In this document: positions 10,735 to 22,008 of the stretch, in pieces
Layout of the letters: every line of letters starts with the position of its first letter
Numbering within the stretch: the stretch's first letter is position 1
Assembly: GCA_003049485.1 (NCBI GenBank)
Contig: PYST01000179.1
Location: 18,482-82,481, forward strand
Length of the DNA stretch: 64,000 nt
Reading direction: 5' to 3'
Source: Ophioceras dolichostomum
Taxonomy: Eukaryota > Ascomycota > Sordariomycetes > Magnaporthales > Ophioceraceae
Notes under the pieces: generated by a model
Databases searched by the model: none
Told to the model about the DNA's origin: nothing
What the model saw: the letters and a program-made list of their open reading frames with translations, nothing else
Program-made: the position numbers and the translations under genes

Positions 10735-13700
10735 TCAATAGTTGTAGTACCTCGGCTCATCAAAAACATGATACCGATGCCCCCTAACCCCCTCCCCCCT
10801 AAACAACCCAGGGAACCTCAGCCCCTCCGGCAGGTCGTCCTCCCCAACGCGCGCGTTCCTCGCCTGCTCGTCGACGGCCCACGCCCTCGCCGCCTCGTCC
10901 GACCCGGCCTCGGGCACCACGAACTTGGCGACCTGCAGCTCCGTGTCGGTGATGGTGCTGCGGCTGATGCGCGCATACCCGACCCTCCTTAAACCTTTGA
11001 ACAGGATGTACTCGCACCACCTGTCCCAGTCGGACGGGTCGACGTCGTGCATGCCCGACGCCTCGCTGACGTACGTGTGATAGTTGCCCTCCAGCGGCCT
11101 CGTCACCAGGTAGCTGAGCAGGATCGCCGGCCTGCCCGGCGGGGTGTCGCCCATCAGCCTCTGGAGGTACAGGCTCTGCAGCCTCCGGTCCTCCGGGTCC
11201 TCCTCCTGGCCGGAGTGGAAGACGAACACGTCCACGGGCGAGCCGTGCACGTCGAGCGTGGCGTGGATGGCGGGCGCTAGCTCGCCCACGGGCGACGGGA
11301 GGAGGTGGTGCGTCGAGTTGAGGATGGGGAACTTCGAGAGCAGGGCCGAGCCCCAGGTGTGCTTGTTGGGACCGGGGCCGTAGTCGACGTACATGCCCAG
11401 GTCCTCGGCGAGCCACTGGGCCGAGTCGCGGTTGCCCATGATGATGCGCTGCTGGTCCGACTCGAGCAGGCCGATGACGTCGAGCTCGGCCTCGCGGATC
11501 AGCCGCGACATGCGGCCCTCGGAGCTCCACATGTCGTTGTCGAGGCTGAAGTGGATCGTCCAGATCCCAGCCGTGAGCACGCGGTCGGCCGGGTGGTACG
11601 GCTTGTGGTCGTTGGTGGGGAAGCGCATGAAGGCTGGGAAGGCGAAGAGGATGTTCAGCAGGCCCAGGACGGAGACGTATCGTTTGCGGTGCTCGACCGT
11701 GCTGCGCGGGGGCTTTTGGTGGTTGCCGTTCTGTTTATTGCCACCGCTGCGTTGGCTACTGCTTCTCGACAAGGAGTTGAGGTTGTACACGCCGAGGCCG
11801 ATAAGGAGCATCGTCGTGGTCACGACCCAGTCCGTGTGCTCGCGGACGAGCGGTCCGCCGGGGACGAAGGCGTACGCGACTACCCAGACGTGGAACAGGA
11901 CGAGGAAGTTGTAGAGCAGGAACCCCAGGCCGAAGGTCAGGCCGGGCCTCCGCTTCGCCGCCGTCTTGAGCAGCGGGACTGCCGCGGCCATCAGGTACGT
12001 CGCAAGGGCGAGGGCGCCGTAGTAGCCGGTCCAGTGGCTGCGCACCGTCACCAACGCGGCGCCGACGCAGGCGATCCCGTACGCGGTCCAGCTGCTGACG
12101 ACGCCGGGGCGGTAGATACCCAGGAGGATGCCCGCCGTCATGGCAAATATAGTGTAGTGCGCCGAAGTAGTCGCCGTGGGGCCGCGGACCGGGTAGCCCT
12201 CCCACACCCAGAGGATCATGGTGCTCGTGTCGGACAGCATCGAGTGCAGGCCGAAGAACAGGCCGCCGACGCCGCACGCCGCCATGAACGCCGACGAGCC
12301 CGACTTCTTCGCCTCGATATCGCCGGCGCCCGTGTTCAGCGGCCCCTTGCGCGTGAACCGCAGGGCGGCCCAGAGGCCGAATATGAGGCCGGTGTAGTTC
12401 CACCCGCCGTTGGCCGCGTGCATGATCGGCCAGATGGGGTTATTAGAGCGCCAGGCGAACTTAACGATGCTGGAGAGCAGCAGGCCGACCAGCAGGGCCA
12501 GTACGCGCAGCTCGAGCCGGCCCTCGTGCACCGACTCCGAGTAGAAAGTGGCCACCCACGAGAGACACTGCAGGGAGACGCCAGCGCCGACCGCAGTGAG
12601 GCGGTGGACAGGGTTCGGGGCCAGGAACGCCATGAGTCCCACGAGGGAGAGAAGGTGGAAGAACCGCTGGTTCTTGATCACAAGGGATCTGAACGGCCCG
12701 ATGCCGAGCAGGAAGGGGGAGATGGTCGACATGACAAACGCCTCGTAACCAGAGATACCCATGTACCAAAGCGGGAAGACTGCCCGGCAGAAGAGTCAAA
12801 GAGATGTTAGCCGACTTCGTGCTTCTTGTCACTACTGGATGCGAGTCGGGGACAAAAATCGCGTAATCTCTTACACCAAACCGTAACGCCCAAACTAGTG
12901 AGGACAGTCCAGAATACAAACTGTTCCGGCGCGTCAGCGAGGTCCCTTAGAACCACATGAGCGGAGCGTAAAAGGGGAAAGTAGAGCACTTACGCCATGA
13001 TACACATCAGCAGCGATGTCCATGGCATCAGAGGGCGTGACTTTCGTGCTCAGCACGGCAGACACGATATCCTTCCTGCACATCAAAAATCACCCAACTC
13101 GTCAACGATCGTCCCAGGCTAGGCTCGAAGAGTAGTCACAGTATGAAGGAATTCAGGGAACATGGGGACTTACTCCTTCTTTTCAATGGCAGCGGACGAT
13201 GATGCGACACCACTAGATTTAAGCAAAAAAAGAAAATGCGTTTAGAATCTAGATCTCCGGTCCCCGTCCGTTCGTCCATCAGACATAGCTCCCCCACTCT
13301 TGGTACCGAACCCTTGAGAAAATAGCACAAAATCCCAAGTAAGCCACACTTGTTCGTAACAGGTCGTGGCTGAAATTCCTTCTCCTTGTCTTGTCATTCC
13401 TCGTCCCTCGGGTCCTTCTCCCCAGCAGGAAGGAGTGTATGAATGGGAGATAGAGAAGAGAGAGAGAGAAAAGGAAGAAACAAGACAAGGAGAAGGAGGG
13501 GCGCTAGAACAGACGAGGGCAAAACAAAAAGCCAGAGAACAAAACAAAACCACAATGCTCAAGAGGGAAGCCGAGTAGTATTCACGTACCCCTGGCTCGC
13601 CGACCTCGTGTCCCGAATAGCCACCTCGAATCTTTCAAAGTCCAGGGCCGTTACGGCGTCGAATGCCACGTCGAACAGGATGAGAGCCCATTCGAAGAAG

Positions 13701-14756
13701 GCGTAGATCGTGTACGCTGTGTTTTGATATCACCAACCAAGTCAGCTTGTCTGCCTGCATGCATGTCCCAATCTCTGACCACAACTTCGCTGGAGAAAGG
13801 GGGAGATGATATGTCCGTCTTATCTTACCTCCAGCAATCCGATGAACCTTGTGCTGTATAAAGAAGTATATCAGCGGCACCAGCGTGCCGAAGAACGAGC
13901 CGGCCAGGATCTTCCTGTATCGCAGCGCGTTCGGGTTCGCGCCGTTGATGGGGGACAGGGCGATGCAGCCGGTCGTCCAGGGTATCGTGCACACGATGTA
14001 CGAGATCATCAGGATGTCGTGCCAGTCGTGGTCGTCGGTCGAGGTGATGTACGTCCAGCCGCCGCAGGTCAGGGTGCGGAGGATGCCGGTGAAGGCGACG
14101 AATTTGGGAAGGTTCGCTCCTCCTCCGCCTCCGCCTGCTGCTGCTGCTGCTGCTGCTGTTGGACGGCGGGTGAGGAGGTACCATAATCCGACGAGGGCGA
14201 AGCGAGGTCCTATTCACGCGTGGCATCGGCATCGTGCGATTCTTTAGCGGGGGTGTCCCCTTCCATTCTCTGGGAGGTTCTTGGTCTAGCTGCCACCGTC
14301 CCAACCCGCAAGTCGTAGTTTCCAGCTCTTCTGTTCGGGAGATATGATAGGTGAGGAGTTCGTACCGGATGTGAGGGCGATCATCAGCATAAAGACCGAC
14401 CGTTCCGGGTAGCGGTCGCCGATGGTCGCCGAGACGGAAGGGAACCACTCCTCTGGGTACCCGTACCACTCATTCTGGACGATCTTCTTGTAGTGGAGGG
14501 AGATGCCCACGATCAGGGCGAGGAAGAAGGCGGCTGTTGGGTCCGGGAGAACCGGGAGAACAGAACAGATCTGGTCAGTGACGATAGAGCTTGAGAAAGA
14601 ACAAGACTAATGTCTGGTGGGGTGGGAGCAGAGAGGAAGGGAAAAGAGAGCTTCGATCATACAGTAGGCCATGCCTGTGTGCGTCCAGCTGACCCAGTGA
14701 CCATTGAAGGTCAGGAGCACCCCCGAGTCCTTGTCCTTGTATCTAGACGGCGCCAT
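10735..14756 (-). CDS. CWH43: Cwh43-type GPI-anchor lipid remodelling protein
   Basis: A polytopic ER/Golgi-type membrane protein. In yeast Cwh43 replaces diacylglycerol with ceramide in GPI anchors and affects cell-wall integrity. Eight exons join in frame: 14756-14663, 14533-14366, 14209-13829, 13716-13590, 13212-13174, 13075-12994, 12920-12875 and 12779-10735, giving 993 residues (yeast 953). The first six exons carry the Frag1/PGAP2-like half, with membrane segments such as FFLALIVGISL and ILMISYIVCTIPWTTGCIAL. The long last exon holds many further membrane segments. It then carries a soluble C-terminal domain of the exonuclease/endonuclease/phosphatase fold (GLLESDQQR, FVFHSGQEEDPEDRR). 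All junctions have GT-AG ends and matching phases. A short Ala/Gly homopolymer run (RPTAAAA...GGGG, about 14110-14165) is an oddity in exon 3. The full two-domain form is as in yeast; in animals the halves are separate proteins. Confidence 0.93.
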
Positions 14757-15689
14757 GATGTGCGTTCGGCTTTGCGCTGGTTCACTGGAGTAATGGTGGT
14801 GACATCTGACAAAAGGCAGGTCGTAGTCGTCGCCTTACGCCGTGCAGGGAGTTCGTTGGTATTCGTTTCGTTCGACCGACGAAAGCGAGCGTCGGAAGGG
14901 CCGGACGAATGCTCACCGGGGGGGAAAGGACCTGGAGACAGGTGGTGGTAAGGAGCGACAAGAATGGCAATGCTGCGCGAAAGCTCGAAGAAGACGGGAC
15001 AAATACAAAAACGAAAAAGAAAAGAAAACGTTGGTAAACCGCTTATGTTCTGTGTCGAAGAAAAAAAGGGGAATCTCACCACGTCCCAAAGATCCGTTGC
15101 AATGAGTTCCTCTTGGGGTCCGTCGCGAAGGATCCCTGCATTGACTTTTCTCCAACAAAAGCTCGGCAACGGATCTGTGGTGGTGTCCGCGCCGACGTCA
15201 CGTGCGCACCATGGACAAGACGAACTCTCTTTTTAATTTCCTAATTGCATTTCGAATTTACGGCTATCCTTTCTGACGGTGAATGCCACGCATCCTAACG
15301 GTCGTTTGGCGACTCAATCGTTCTGGCGAGACCGTTGAGGTGTGCCATGTGGCGAGCCAGCCGAGGTTCAGCAGCCCGCGTATCTTCGAGTTCGCTGCAA
15401 GTCGCATCATCCCGTCATCATCCCTGTAGTATCATCCCCCGTTTGTGGGGTTGGGAGTCGCACAGATTCTCGTCTCCGACGGACCGACCAACGCCTCATC
15501 GATTGTCAACGAACAGGGGATCGATATCGTGATTTCAATCTAACAGCTATGCCAATCTGGAACGGTAAAGCAACCTACGTAGGGCCGTTCGGAAGACTTA
15601 GCAACAAAAGGATAACCAAAAGACAGAAAGAACCCATTCCCTTGCCTAAAAATGCTCGCTCGCTAGCAAATAACCTCCCTTTTCCCACT
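14757..15689. other. Intergenic, Cwh43 promoter and collagen-like 3' flank
   Basis: About 930 nt between two minus-strand genes. It should carry the CWH43 promoter and the 3' UTR of the collagen-like gene. Small frames on both strands show no recognisable features. Confidence 0.5.
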
Positions 15690-17321
15690 TCACTCCGACC
15701 CAGACTCGGATCTATCACTTGGACCGTGAGAACGATGATGGTGGTGGTGGCCATACCGCCGCGTCCCCTTCCCCGATGATGATTCCCCTCTCGGGCAACC
15801 ACCACCACCACCACCACCACTACCATGACATCCTCCTCCTCCTCCGCGACCACATCCCCCACAGCTACATCCATACCCATACCCGTATCCATCATCGCAT
15901 CCTCCTCCTCCACCACCACCACAATCCCCTCCTCCCCCTCCCCTCGTCCCACTAGGCCCAGGATCCCCCCTCGGCCCCTGATCCCCCCTAAGTCCAGGAT
16001 CACCCCTCGGCCCCCTCGGCCCGACATCCCCCCTCGGCCCCGGCGGACCCGGCACCCCACACCCTGGCGGCCCCCGACACCCCTGCGGCCCCCGACAGCC
16101 CGGCGGGCCCCGACAGCCCGGCACACCCGGCGGACCCGGCGGACCCGCAGGGCCGACGGGGCCAATTAGGCCCGGAATCCCCGGCTGCCCCGGCGGGCCC
16201 GGCAGGCCGTGCGCGCCATGCGTCCCGTCGCGCCCCCGCGGCCCCTCCGGCCCGGGCGGCCCCCTCGGACCAACAGCGCCATTCCCACCAGCCTGCCCGG
16301 GCGGCCCAGGCAGTCCGTGCGGCCCAGGCGGACCCGCGGCGCCGGGCGCGCCTCTGGCGCCCGGCTCGCCCTGCCTTCCCGGCGGTCCGGGCTCGCCCTG
16401 TCGGCCGTGGGGCCCGGGAGGGCCGGGCGGGCCGCGGGCGCCGTCTGCGCCGTCTTCGCCGGGACGGCCGGGGGGTCCTGGCGGTCCTTGGGGGCCCGGC
16501 TGTCCTGGCTGTCCCGGTACGCCGGGCACGCCGGGCACGCCGGGCACGCCCTGCATTCCAGGCAAGCCTTGCATTCCAGGCACGCCAGGCACGCCCTGCA
16601 GACCCTGCGGGCCAGCGGGACCCTCCGGACCCCTCGGGCCGGGTATCAGCTTCGGCGGGTGTCTACAGTGGCTATGGCAGAAACGGCCGGAGCAGCGGCA
16701 TTTCGGGCGGGGCGGCGGCTGCGGGGGCCGTGGCGGACGAGGCGGCTTGGGCTTGGGCGGGCGGGGGATCCAGCAGACGCAGCCGTGCCAGTGCCCGTGC
16801 AGGCGGCGGCGGCGCAGGCAGAGGAACCAGATCAGCAGGAGGGTGAGGACGGTGAAGACGACGACGAGGGCTATGACGACCGTCTCGACGGTGCGGTCCG
16901 GCCCGGCGGGTGCCGGTGCGGCGGAAGATTCTGCCTGCGCGGTGGCTGTCGCGGCGGTGAAGCCTCCCGCGGCTGCCCAGGTGGTCTTGGTGCCGAGGAG
17001 GATGGTGGTGTACTCGGTGTATGACTCCTTGGAGATGGTGAGCGTCACGTAGTGCGGGACCTCTTGTTGGCGGGGGAAGAGGAGAGGGTCTTGTTCTTGT
17101 TCTTGTTGGTCTTGCTGGCCTTGCTGCTGCTGGGTGGAAGGCAAGGAGAAGGAAAGGTCGGTTGTCTTTTCCCCTGCTGACGCAATTGCCGTTGCGAGGA
17201 TGGCGTCTGCGTTTGGTGTCGAGCTAGAGTTAGTGCTCCTTGTCGGAAGGCTCGTGGCCAGAGCCTGGGCGCTCGCCCTCGCGCTCTCTGGAACAAGCAT
17301 TGTTCCCGGCGAGACACACAA
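15690..17321 (-). CDS. Single-pass membrane protein with collagen-like Gly-X-Y domain
   Basis: A 543-residue frame of unusual architecture; function unknown. Residues 1-145 are Ser/Thr/Gln-rich. Residues about 145-169 form one transmembrane helix (VVIALVVVFTVLTLLLIWF), followed at once by CLRRRR. Residues 186-207 are Pro/Arg/Lys-rich, and 208-220 are Cys-rich. From about 228 there are 64 uninterrupted Gly-X-Y triplets, one GC break, then 13 more triplets. The tail is Gly/Cys-rich and contains HHHHH. Proline is common in X and Y (GPP, GVP, GEP). The RRRR after the helix predicts the collagen part on the cytosolic side by the positive-inside rule, which is odd for a collagen. No signal peptide is seen. 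An acceptor-like CAG at about 17290 could join an unseen first exon, so the N-terminus is uncertain. The reverse strand is open only in short pieces here. Confidence 0.8.
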   Translation of the reverse strand: MCVSPGTMLVPESARASAQALATSLPTRSTNSSSTPNADAILATAIASAGEKTTDLSFSLPSTQQQQGQQDQQEQEQDPLLFPRQQEVPHYVTLTISKESYTEYTTILLGTKTTWAAAGGFTAATATAQAESSAAPAPAGPDRTVETVVIALVVVFTVLTLLLIWFLCLRRRRLHGHWHGCVCWIPRPPKPKPPRPPRPPQPPPRPKCRCSGRFCHSHCRHPPKLIPGPRGPEGPAGPQGLQGVPGVPGMQGLPGMQGVPGVPGVPGVPGQPGQPGPQGPPGPPGRPGEDGADGARGPPGPPGPHGRQGEPGPPGRQGEPGARGAPGAAGPPGPHGLPGPPGQAGGNGAVGPRGPPGPEGPRGRDGTHGAHGLPGPPGQPGIPGLIGPVGPAGPPGPPGVPGCRGPPGCRGPQGCRGPPGCGVPGPPGPRGDVGPRGPRGDPGLRGDQGPRGDPGPSGTRGGGGGDCGGGGGGGCDDGYGYGYGCSCGGCGRGGGGGCHGSGGGGGGGCPRGESSSGKGTRRYGHHHHHRSHGPSDRSESGSE

Positions 17322-19075
17322 TGACGCGTCAATGAGTGTCTCGGGACGGCTATGTGTGTTTTGGGAGGTAGCAGGGAAAATAAAAAAACTATGGAGGGGA
17401 GGACGGGAGGAGGGAGGGCAGGCGGCGAGGAAGGGTCCCTCCCTCCCTCAGGCGGGCAGCGGCAGGCAGCCCGCCTACCTGTCTCCATGCGGCTCCCACA
17501 CCCTTCTCCTCCCCCATTGTTTCCCCGTTTGCAGTGAGCAAACGAATGAGAGGGCGGGAAGCACCGTTCTGCGCGTTTCGCCCTCTTGCAGCGCCGTCGT
17601 GTGCATCTTTGGTCAGCAAAGCAGGGCAGGCTGGCAGGCTGGCCTGGACTGGACTGGTCGGATGAACAAAGAGCTGCATGTTGGCTGCTGCTTCGTCGGG
17701 TCCAAGTCCAGCTGGCAGTCTGCAACCCTCCTTCCCGCACTCTCTTTTCTCACTTCAGCAGCTTTCTTCCCTGCTTTTTTCTTTGGAAAGCGCCAATTGA
17801 ATTGACTGGTAAACTCTCACGTTTCGAGCTTTCGGCAGCAGGCTAGCTGCAAGAGCAGCAGAAACGCGCAGGATGGTGTGCACACCATGGAGTCACGCCG
17901 GCCGTAATGGGCCACCGCCCATCCATTCCATGCGTCATCAATGGGCGCGGACCGGTGATAGGGGAAGTGTGCTGCTTTGCTGCTCCTGCATTGTTAACAA
18001 CAACAGTGGAAGGCCAGCGGCAGGCTACGCTACCACACCATCCATACCACGACGGCTAGCCGACTGGCTGGTTGGCCGGGCTGCCAGCCGGCCGACGCCC
18101 GAACCCGACGGAGCAGCCAGACCTGTAGCCAAGCAGCAGAGAAAAGAATGTTAGTAGCAGTCAGTGAACTGACCTATCACTTGTCCCGCCCAAGTGCTCT
18201 GCCTGCATAATGGGGGGCAAAAGAGGGGAGATAACGCGGGACGCCGACCACAGCTGGTCCTATCATGTACCTCCTATGACATGACGTGACGGGGATGTTT
18301 TCGGTCCACAGCAGCTTGACTTGTCGGTCGGTCGAACAATGGCGGAAGTGCACGGTGGCTGGCTGTGCTGGCTGTGCTGGCTGTGCTGGCTTCTTCGGCA
18401 GGATACGTTGGGGTAGTACTGCATGGATGCTGCGTGGGCGAGAAGCATCGAAGGGGGGCATCCAACTGGGCATTTGATTCGTCCGGTGTGCTCGAGGCAA
18501 GGCTCTCTCAGTTTCCCAAGTCGTGATAGTGATAATGCTGCTTGGGGTGGTGGGGTTTATCCTCTGAGCTGAGCAACCTGATTGGGAGCTTTGAGGAGAG
18601 CTCTTGCTGCAGGCTGGGCAAGCAAGCAAGGCAAGCAAGGCAAGCAAACAGTGTTGCGGCCAACAGCGAAGGCAACCAAAATTCTCGTCGCGATTCTTCG
18701 TGATGGCGTCTCTTGGAAAGTAGATAGGGGGGTTCTTTTTGTTAGGGCTATGGTCGTTTTCCATTTGCTTCACTGCAATGGCTGAGCCCCGAGTTCGGAT
18801 GTTTGTGTTTAAGTGAAGGGAGGATGCAGCATCTCTGGCCGTGTCGTCATGCTGGTGGCAGGCTTCACTTGCACGGCAACTGCCCGCCGAGCTAGCCCTC
18901 GCTCTCCACAATAATAAAAACATTGTTTTTGTCCAAAATATTTACATCTGATTTTATTCTCCCTCCTTCGTGGCCTCTTCGAAAGGCTCGTGGTGGTTGC
19001 TCCCTAGCTATCTTCAACATCGGAGCCCAAGAAAATCACTATCGATAGGTACCGTCAACAAAACCATCGACAACG
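17322..19075. other. Intergenic, divergent collagen-like / F-box
   Basis: About 1.75 kb between divergently transcribed genes, so it should hold both promoters. It contains a 9-bp minisatellite at 18358-18391 and GCAAG-type tandem units at about 18618-18650. Frames are short or repeat-derived. A missing first exon of the collagen-like gene could lie here, but I cannot identify one. Confidence 0.5.
18358..18391. repeat. 9-bp minisatellite, unit CTGGCTGTG
   Basis: Nearly four tandem copies of CTGGCTGTG are visible directly. The repeat lies in the intergenic region and is not part of a supported gene. Confidence 0.85.
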
Positions 19076-19921
19076 ATGCCGGGAGGACGCCACCTTACAT
19101 TAATCAAACTCCCTCCGGAGATCCATCTCGCCATCTCGGCCAAAGTCGACCAGATGGATATCATCCATCTGAGGGCCACGTGCAAGTACTTCCGCAGCCT
19201 CCTCCCCGAGCCAAAGGAGCTGGACTGCTTCGAGCTCAAGCGCAGCGAGTACGCCAAGAGGCGCGAGCTCTTCGCCTGCAGCTACTGCATCCTCCTCCTG
19301 CCTGCGAAGCTCTTCAGCGACACTGAGGTCGAGGGTCCACTTGGAGCCGGCGGTGAAGACGCGAAGAACCGCTTCTGCATCGACTGCAGCACCATCCCTC
19401 CCAGGGGCAAGCCGGGCTACGACAGCGGCAGCAAGATTTCGATCCAAGGCAAGATGCACGTCCTCTGCATCAAGTGCGACGCCATCAAGCCGATCCCGAT
19501 CGGCTGCGGTCCCATCGTCGGCTTCCTGGAGCATTGCGTCGACTGCTGGCCGCGTACGCCGATGGGGAGGTTTTTCCGGAAGGAGAAGACGCGGCTCCGA
19601 CAACTGCGAGCTGCGGAGGAGGAGGACGACCACGGTGAGGATGTTCGTCGGTCGTCCACAGTGTTGGGCAAGCAGAAAGCGGACAGGGACGGGGAGGTTC
19701 AGGATGACGGCCACGATCACGACCACGATGACGAAGACGATGACGAAGAAGAAGACGACGACGAAGACGACGACGACGCCGACGACGGGGAGGACGGAGA
19801 CTCGATGATGATTCTGGAGCGGTATGTTCTGTCAAAGGATCTCTGGAGCCGGCTGGATCGAGGCACTCGGCGGATGAATCGGATAATGGGGGGAGCATGG
19901 GATGAGGACCTACAAATCTAG
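19076..19921 (+). CDS. F-box protein with Cys-rich region and acidic tail
   Basis: A 281-residue intronless protein. Residues about 8-42 (LTLIKLPPEIHLAISAKV, then HLRATCKYFRSLL) match the F-box pattern, which binds Skp1 in SCF ubiquitin ligases. The middle carries paired Cys motifs (CSYC, CIDC, CIKC, CVDC) spaced as in many fungal F-box proteins and possibly zinc-binding. The C-terminal third has a long Asp/Glu run at about 19725-19800 and then a short basic end. The ATG at 19076 begins just before the F-box, as in the family. The substrate cannot be predicted. The downstream ELYS-like gene is convergent. Confidence 0.82.
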   Translation: MPGGRHLTLIKLPPEIHLAISAKVDQMDIIHLRATCKYFRSLLPEPKELDCFELKRSEYAKRRELFACSYCILLLPAKLFSDTEVEGPLGAGGEDAKNRFCIDCSTIPPRGKPGYDSGSKISIQGKMHVLCIKCDAIKPIPIGCGPIVGFLEHCVDCWPRTPMGRFFRKEKTRLRQLRAAEEEDDHGEDVRRSSTVLGKQKADRDGEVQDDGHDHDHDDEDDDEEEDDDEDDDDADDGEDGDSMMILERYVLSKDLWSRLDRGTRRMNRIMGGAWDEDLQI

Positions 19922-20345
19922 GTAGGGAACTGACGGGGGAAGTCCTCGCCGAAGAAAGGAACAAGTCGGAGTGCAATCCAGAGCGAGATGAAGCAGTGTA
20001 AAAGACACTGGTAATGCATAATAAGGTGAGAAAAGGAAAGAGTTCGCAGACCTGCTTGCACTACCACGCAGCAGTCTCACATAGATCATGGCGTTGTTAT
20101 TACATCGCCACCCCCTTTAGAAGAAAAATAGAAGCATTGCCCCTGTCCACCTCCATGTAACGCCATCGCTATAGAAAGAAGAACTAAGTCACTTGAACGA
20201 ACTACTAGTACCTGCTCATAAGCCAGGCGGGAGAGACCACGAAACCAGCAAAGACCAAACGAATAGGAGCAAAGCAAGTGAGTCAAAATCAGACATGAAT
20301 AACGGCGATCTTCGTCGTTCGTCGTAACGAACAACCCGACCAGGC
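19922..20345. other. Convergent intergenic region F-box / ELYS-like
   Basis: About 420 nt that should contain both 3' UTRs. No terminator-like structure or gene was recognised. Confidence 0.5.
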
Positions 20346-21637
20346 TTAGAACAGCTGCTGAGGAAGACTCCCAGCCGCCCCAGCCAGCGCGTCCAGATGG
20401 GCACGCAGCTTCTCATCCGTGATCTCAGCCACCCTGTTCGTGGCGACCCTGCGCAGGAGCCACACGTCCCTGCTGTGCTTATGGCGCCTGCCCTCGCCGG
20501 TCGTCAAGAACTCGTCGAGCCAGCAGTCCTCGTCGGCGTCCAGCGGCAGACAAGTCAAGGTCTTCGTCCGGCGGCTCCTGGATTGCTCCGACTCCTCCTG
20601 CTGCGACGAGGACGAAGGCAAATTCTCGAGGACCGAGAGGACGAGTCTTTCGAACAGCGCCCGCCGCGTCGTCGGCTGGTCACGGGCGCGGGAGAACCAG
20701 AGCGCCTCGGACACGGAGGTGCGCGAGAGGGCGTCGAAGAGGAGGCCCAGCGCCGAGGAGGTCTTGAGCACCGGCTGCGCGGAGTGGTAGTACGCCAGCG
20801 CCCAGGTGTAGTCGCCCGGCGGGGAGGCGTGCTTGACGAGGGTGGAGACGATGTCGTCGGCGAACTCTGGGAGGAGGGAGGGGTGGGCGAGGTGTTCGAG
20901 CGCTCTCTGCGTTGTGGGAGAAAGGGGGGTAACAGATGGACGTGGGAGGTTAGCGAGAAGGTACTCAAGGGAGGTGCCTACCGACCTACCTACCTACCTA
21001 GGTACCTAGGTACTCAGGGAATCTAGGTGGGTAGGCAGGTAGGTACCTAGGTAGGTAGGTAGGTAGGTAGGTAGGTAGGTAGGTAGGTAGGTAGGCAGGT
21101 AGGTAGGTTGGTTGGCTGTCCAGGAGGGGATAAAGGGAGGGTCCACAAACAGGGAATTGCTGGCGGTCCATGTGCCACAGACCCTGCATAAGGATCTGGT
21201 ATTTCTTTGGGATGCCGCTGCGCTGCGCAAACTGCTCGGCTAGCTGGGATCGGACGCCGATGCTGTCGTCGTGGTCGAGGAGGAGGTAGTAGAGCACCGA
21301 GAGCTTGTGGTGGGCCGACATCTTGCTCTGGCAGACCTTCTGGTGGAGCTCGTAGAGGCCATTCTGGGTTCTTGGAGGGTATGCCTTGGCTGCATTGTAG
21401 GAACACAGTCTATGCGTTAGCATCCATCGGTTGGGGAGGAGGCTGGACCAGAAGGCGGAACCAAAGGTCGAACGAACCTTTAGTCACGCCCAACGCCTGG
21501 AGAACACGATCGATAAATAATACGCTATCGAATCCCTTCCTGTACGTTTCGATTTCACGAACGAGGTTCTGGCCATAGGGGGACTCGACGTCTGGCCTGA
21601 AGACCTCGTGGAATTGTGTATAATCGATCGAAGCCAT
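20346..21637 (-). CDS. ELYS-like nuclear pore protein
   Basis: A 319-residue helical protein of the fungal ELYS-domain family (fission yeast Ely5 type), a peripheral partner of the Nup107/Nup84 Y-complex. Three exons: 21637-21478, 21389-21151 and 20906-20346. Visible family-like stretches are YTQFHEVF near the N-terminus, KLSVLYYLLLDHDD, and WALAYYHSAQPVLKTSSALG, a motif typical of the ELYS helical domain. An in-frame ATG 22 codons upstream (21703) exists, but the MASIDY start fits better. Intron 2 is 244 nt and is largely filled by an ACCT/AGGT tandem array (see the repeat). The gene shares a 371-bp promoter region with the divergent SMC4 gene. Confidence 0.82.
20976..21113. repeat. ACCT/AGGT tetranucleotide array in ELYS intron 2
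   Basis: A run of (ACCT)n at 20984-21000 is followed by mixed TACCTAGGTA units and then about 20 copies of AGGT up to 21113. The two arms are complementary, so the pre-mRNA could fold back. The array lies wholly inside the intron (20907-21150) and accounts for more than half of it. Confidence 0.92.
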
Positions 21638-22008
21638 CTTCACTGACCAAATTCTCTTGGGATCATTCAGTGAGTGGTTGAAGAACCCTGCATCAATTCC
21701 CAAGTATCGATATCGAACTCAATTGGGTGTGGGGCAGGTTAGCACACGAAAACACGTGAAGGCGTGGCGTTGAGGGGCGCTGGCGCCAAGCCGTGGCTTG
21801 TTTGTTTACAATCTCCCCTGTATCCGACCAAAGTCAACAAGCGGGGGAACGGTTGCTCCATGAAAAGCATCAACGACATCACCGACCGTCTTTTGGAACC
21901 ACGATGCGCCTAGCGATTCTGAACAACTAAATTCTTGCGAAAACTTCAACCTCTGTTTTCTTGATCTACCGTTATTCTGTTGTATTCGCGACCAACTTCC
22001 TCCTAACA
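21638..22008. promoter_or_regulatory. Shared divergent promoter of ELYS-like and SMC4 genes
   Basis: 371 bp separate the two start codons. Visible elements are a CACGTG at 21753-21758, a TGGCGCCAA palindrome-like motif at 21781-21789 (E2F/MBF-like) and a TGTTTAC at 21803-21809 matching the forkhead core. These are motif matches by eye. Use in cell-cycle control is inference, although it would suit a condensin gene. Confidence 0.5.

Noticed and set aside
11305..12810. 501-codon plus-strand frame
   Set aside because: It is antisense to the last exon of CWH43 and rich in Arg/Val/Gly, as expected from GC-rich third positions.
7382..14756. P450 and GH5 genes as part of a secondary-metabolite cluster
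   Set aside because: There is no PKS, NRPS, terpene cyclase or pathway regulator nearby. The neighbour is the housekeeping gene CWH43.
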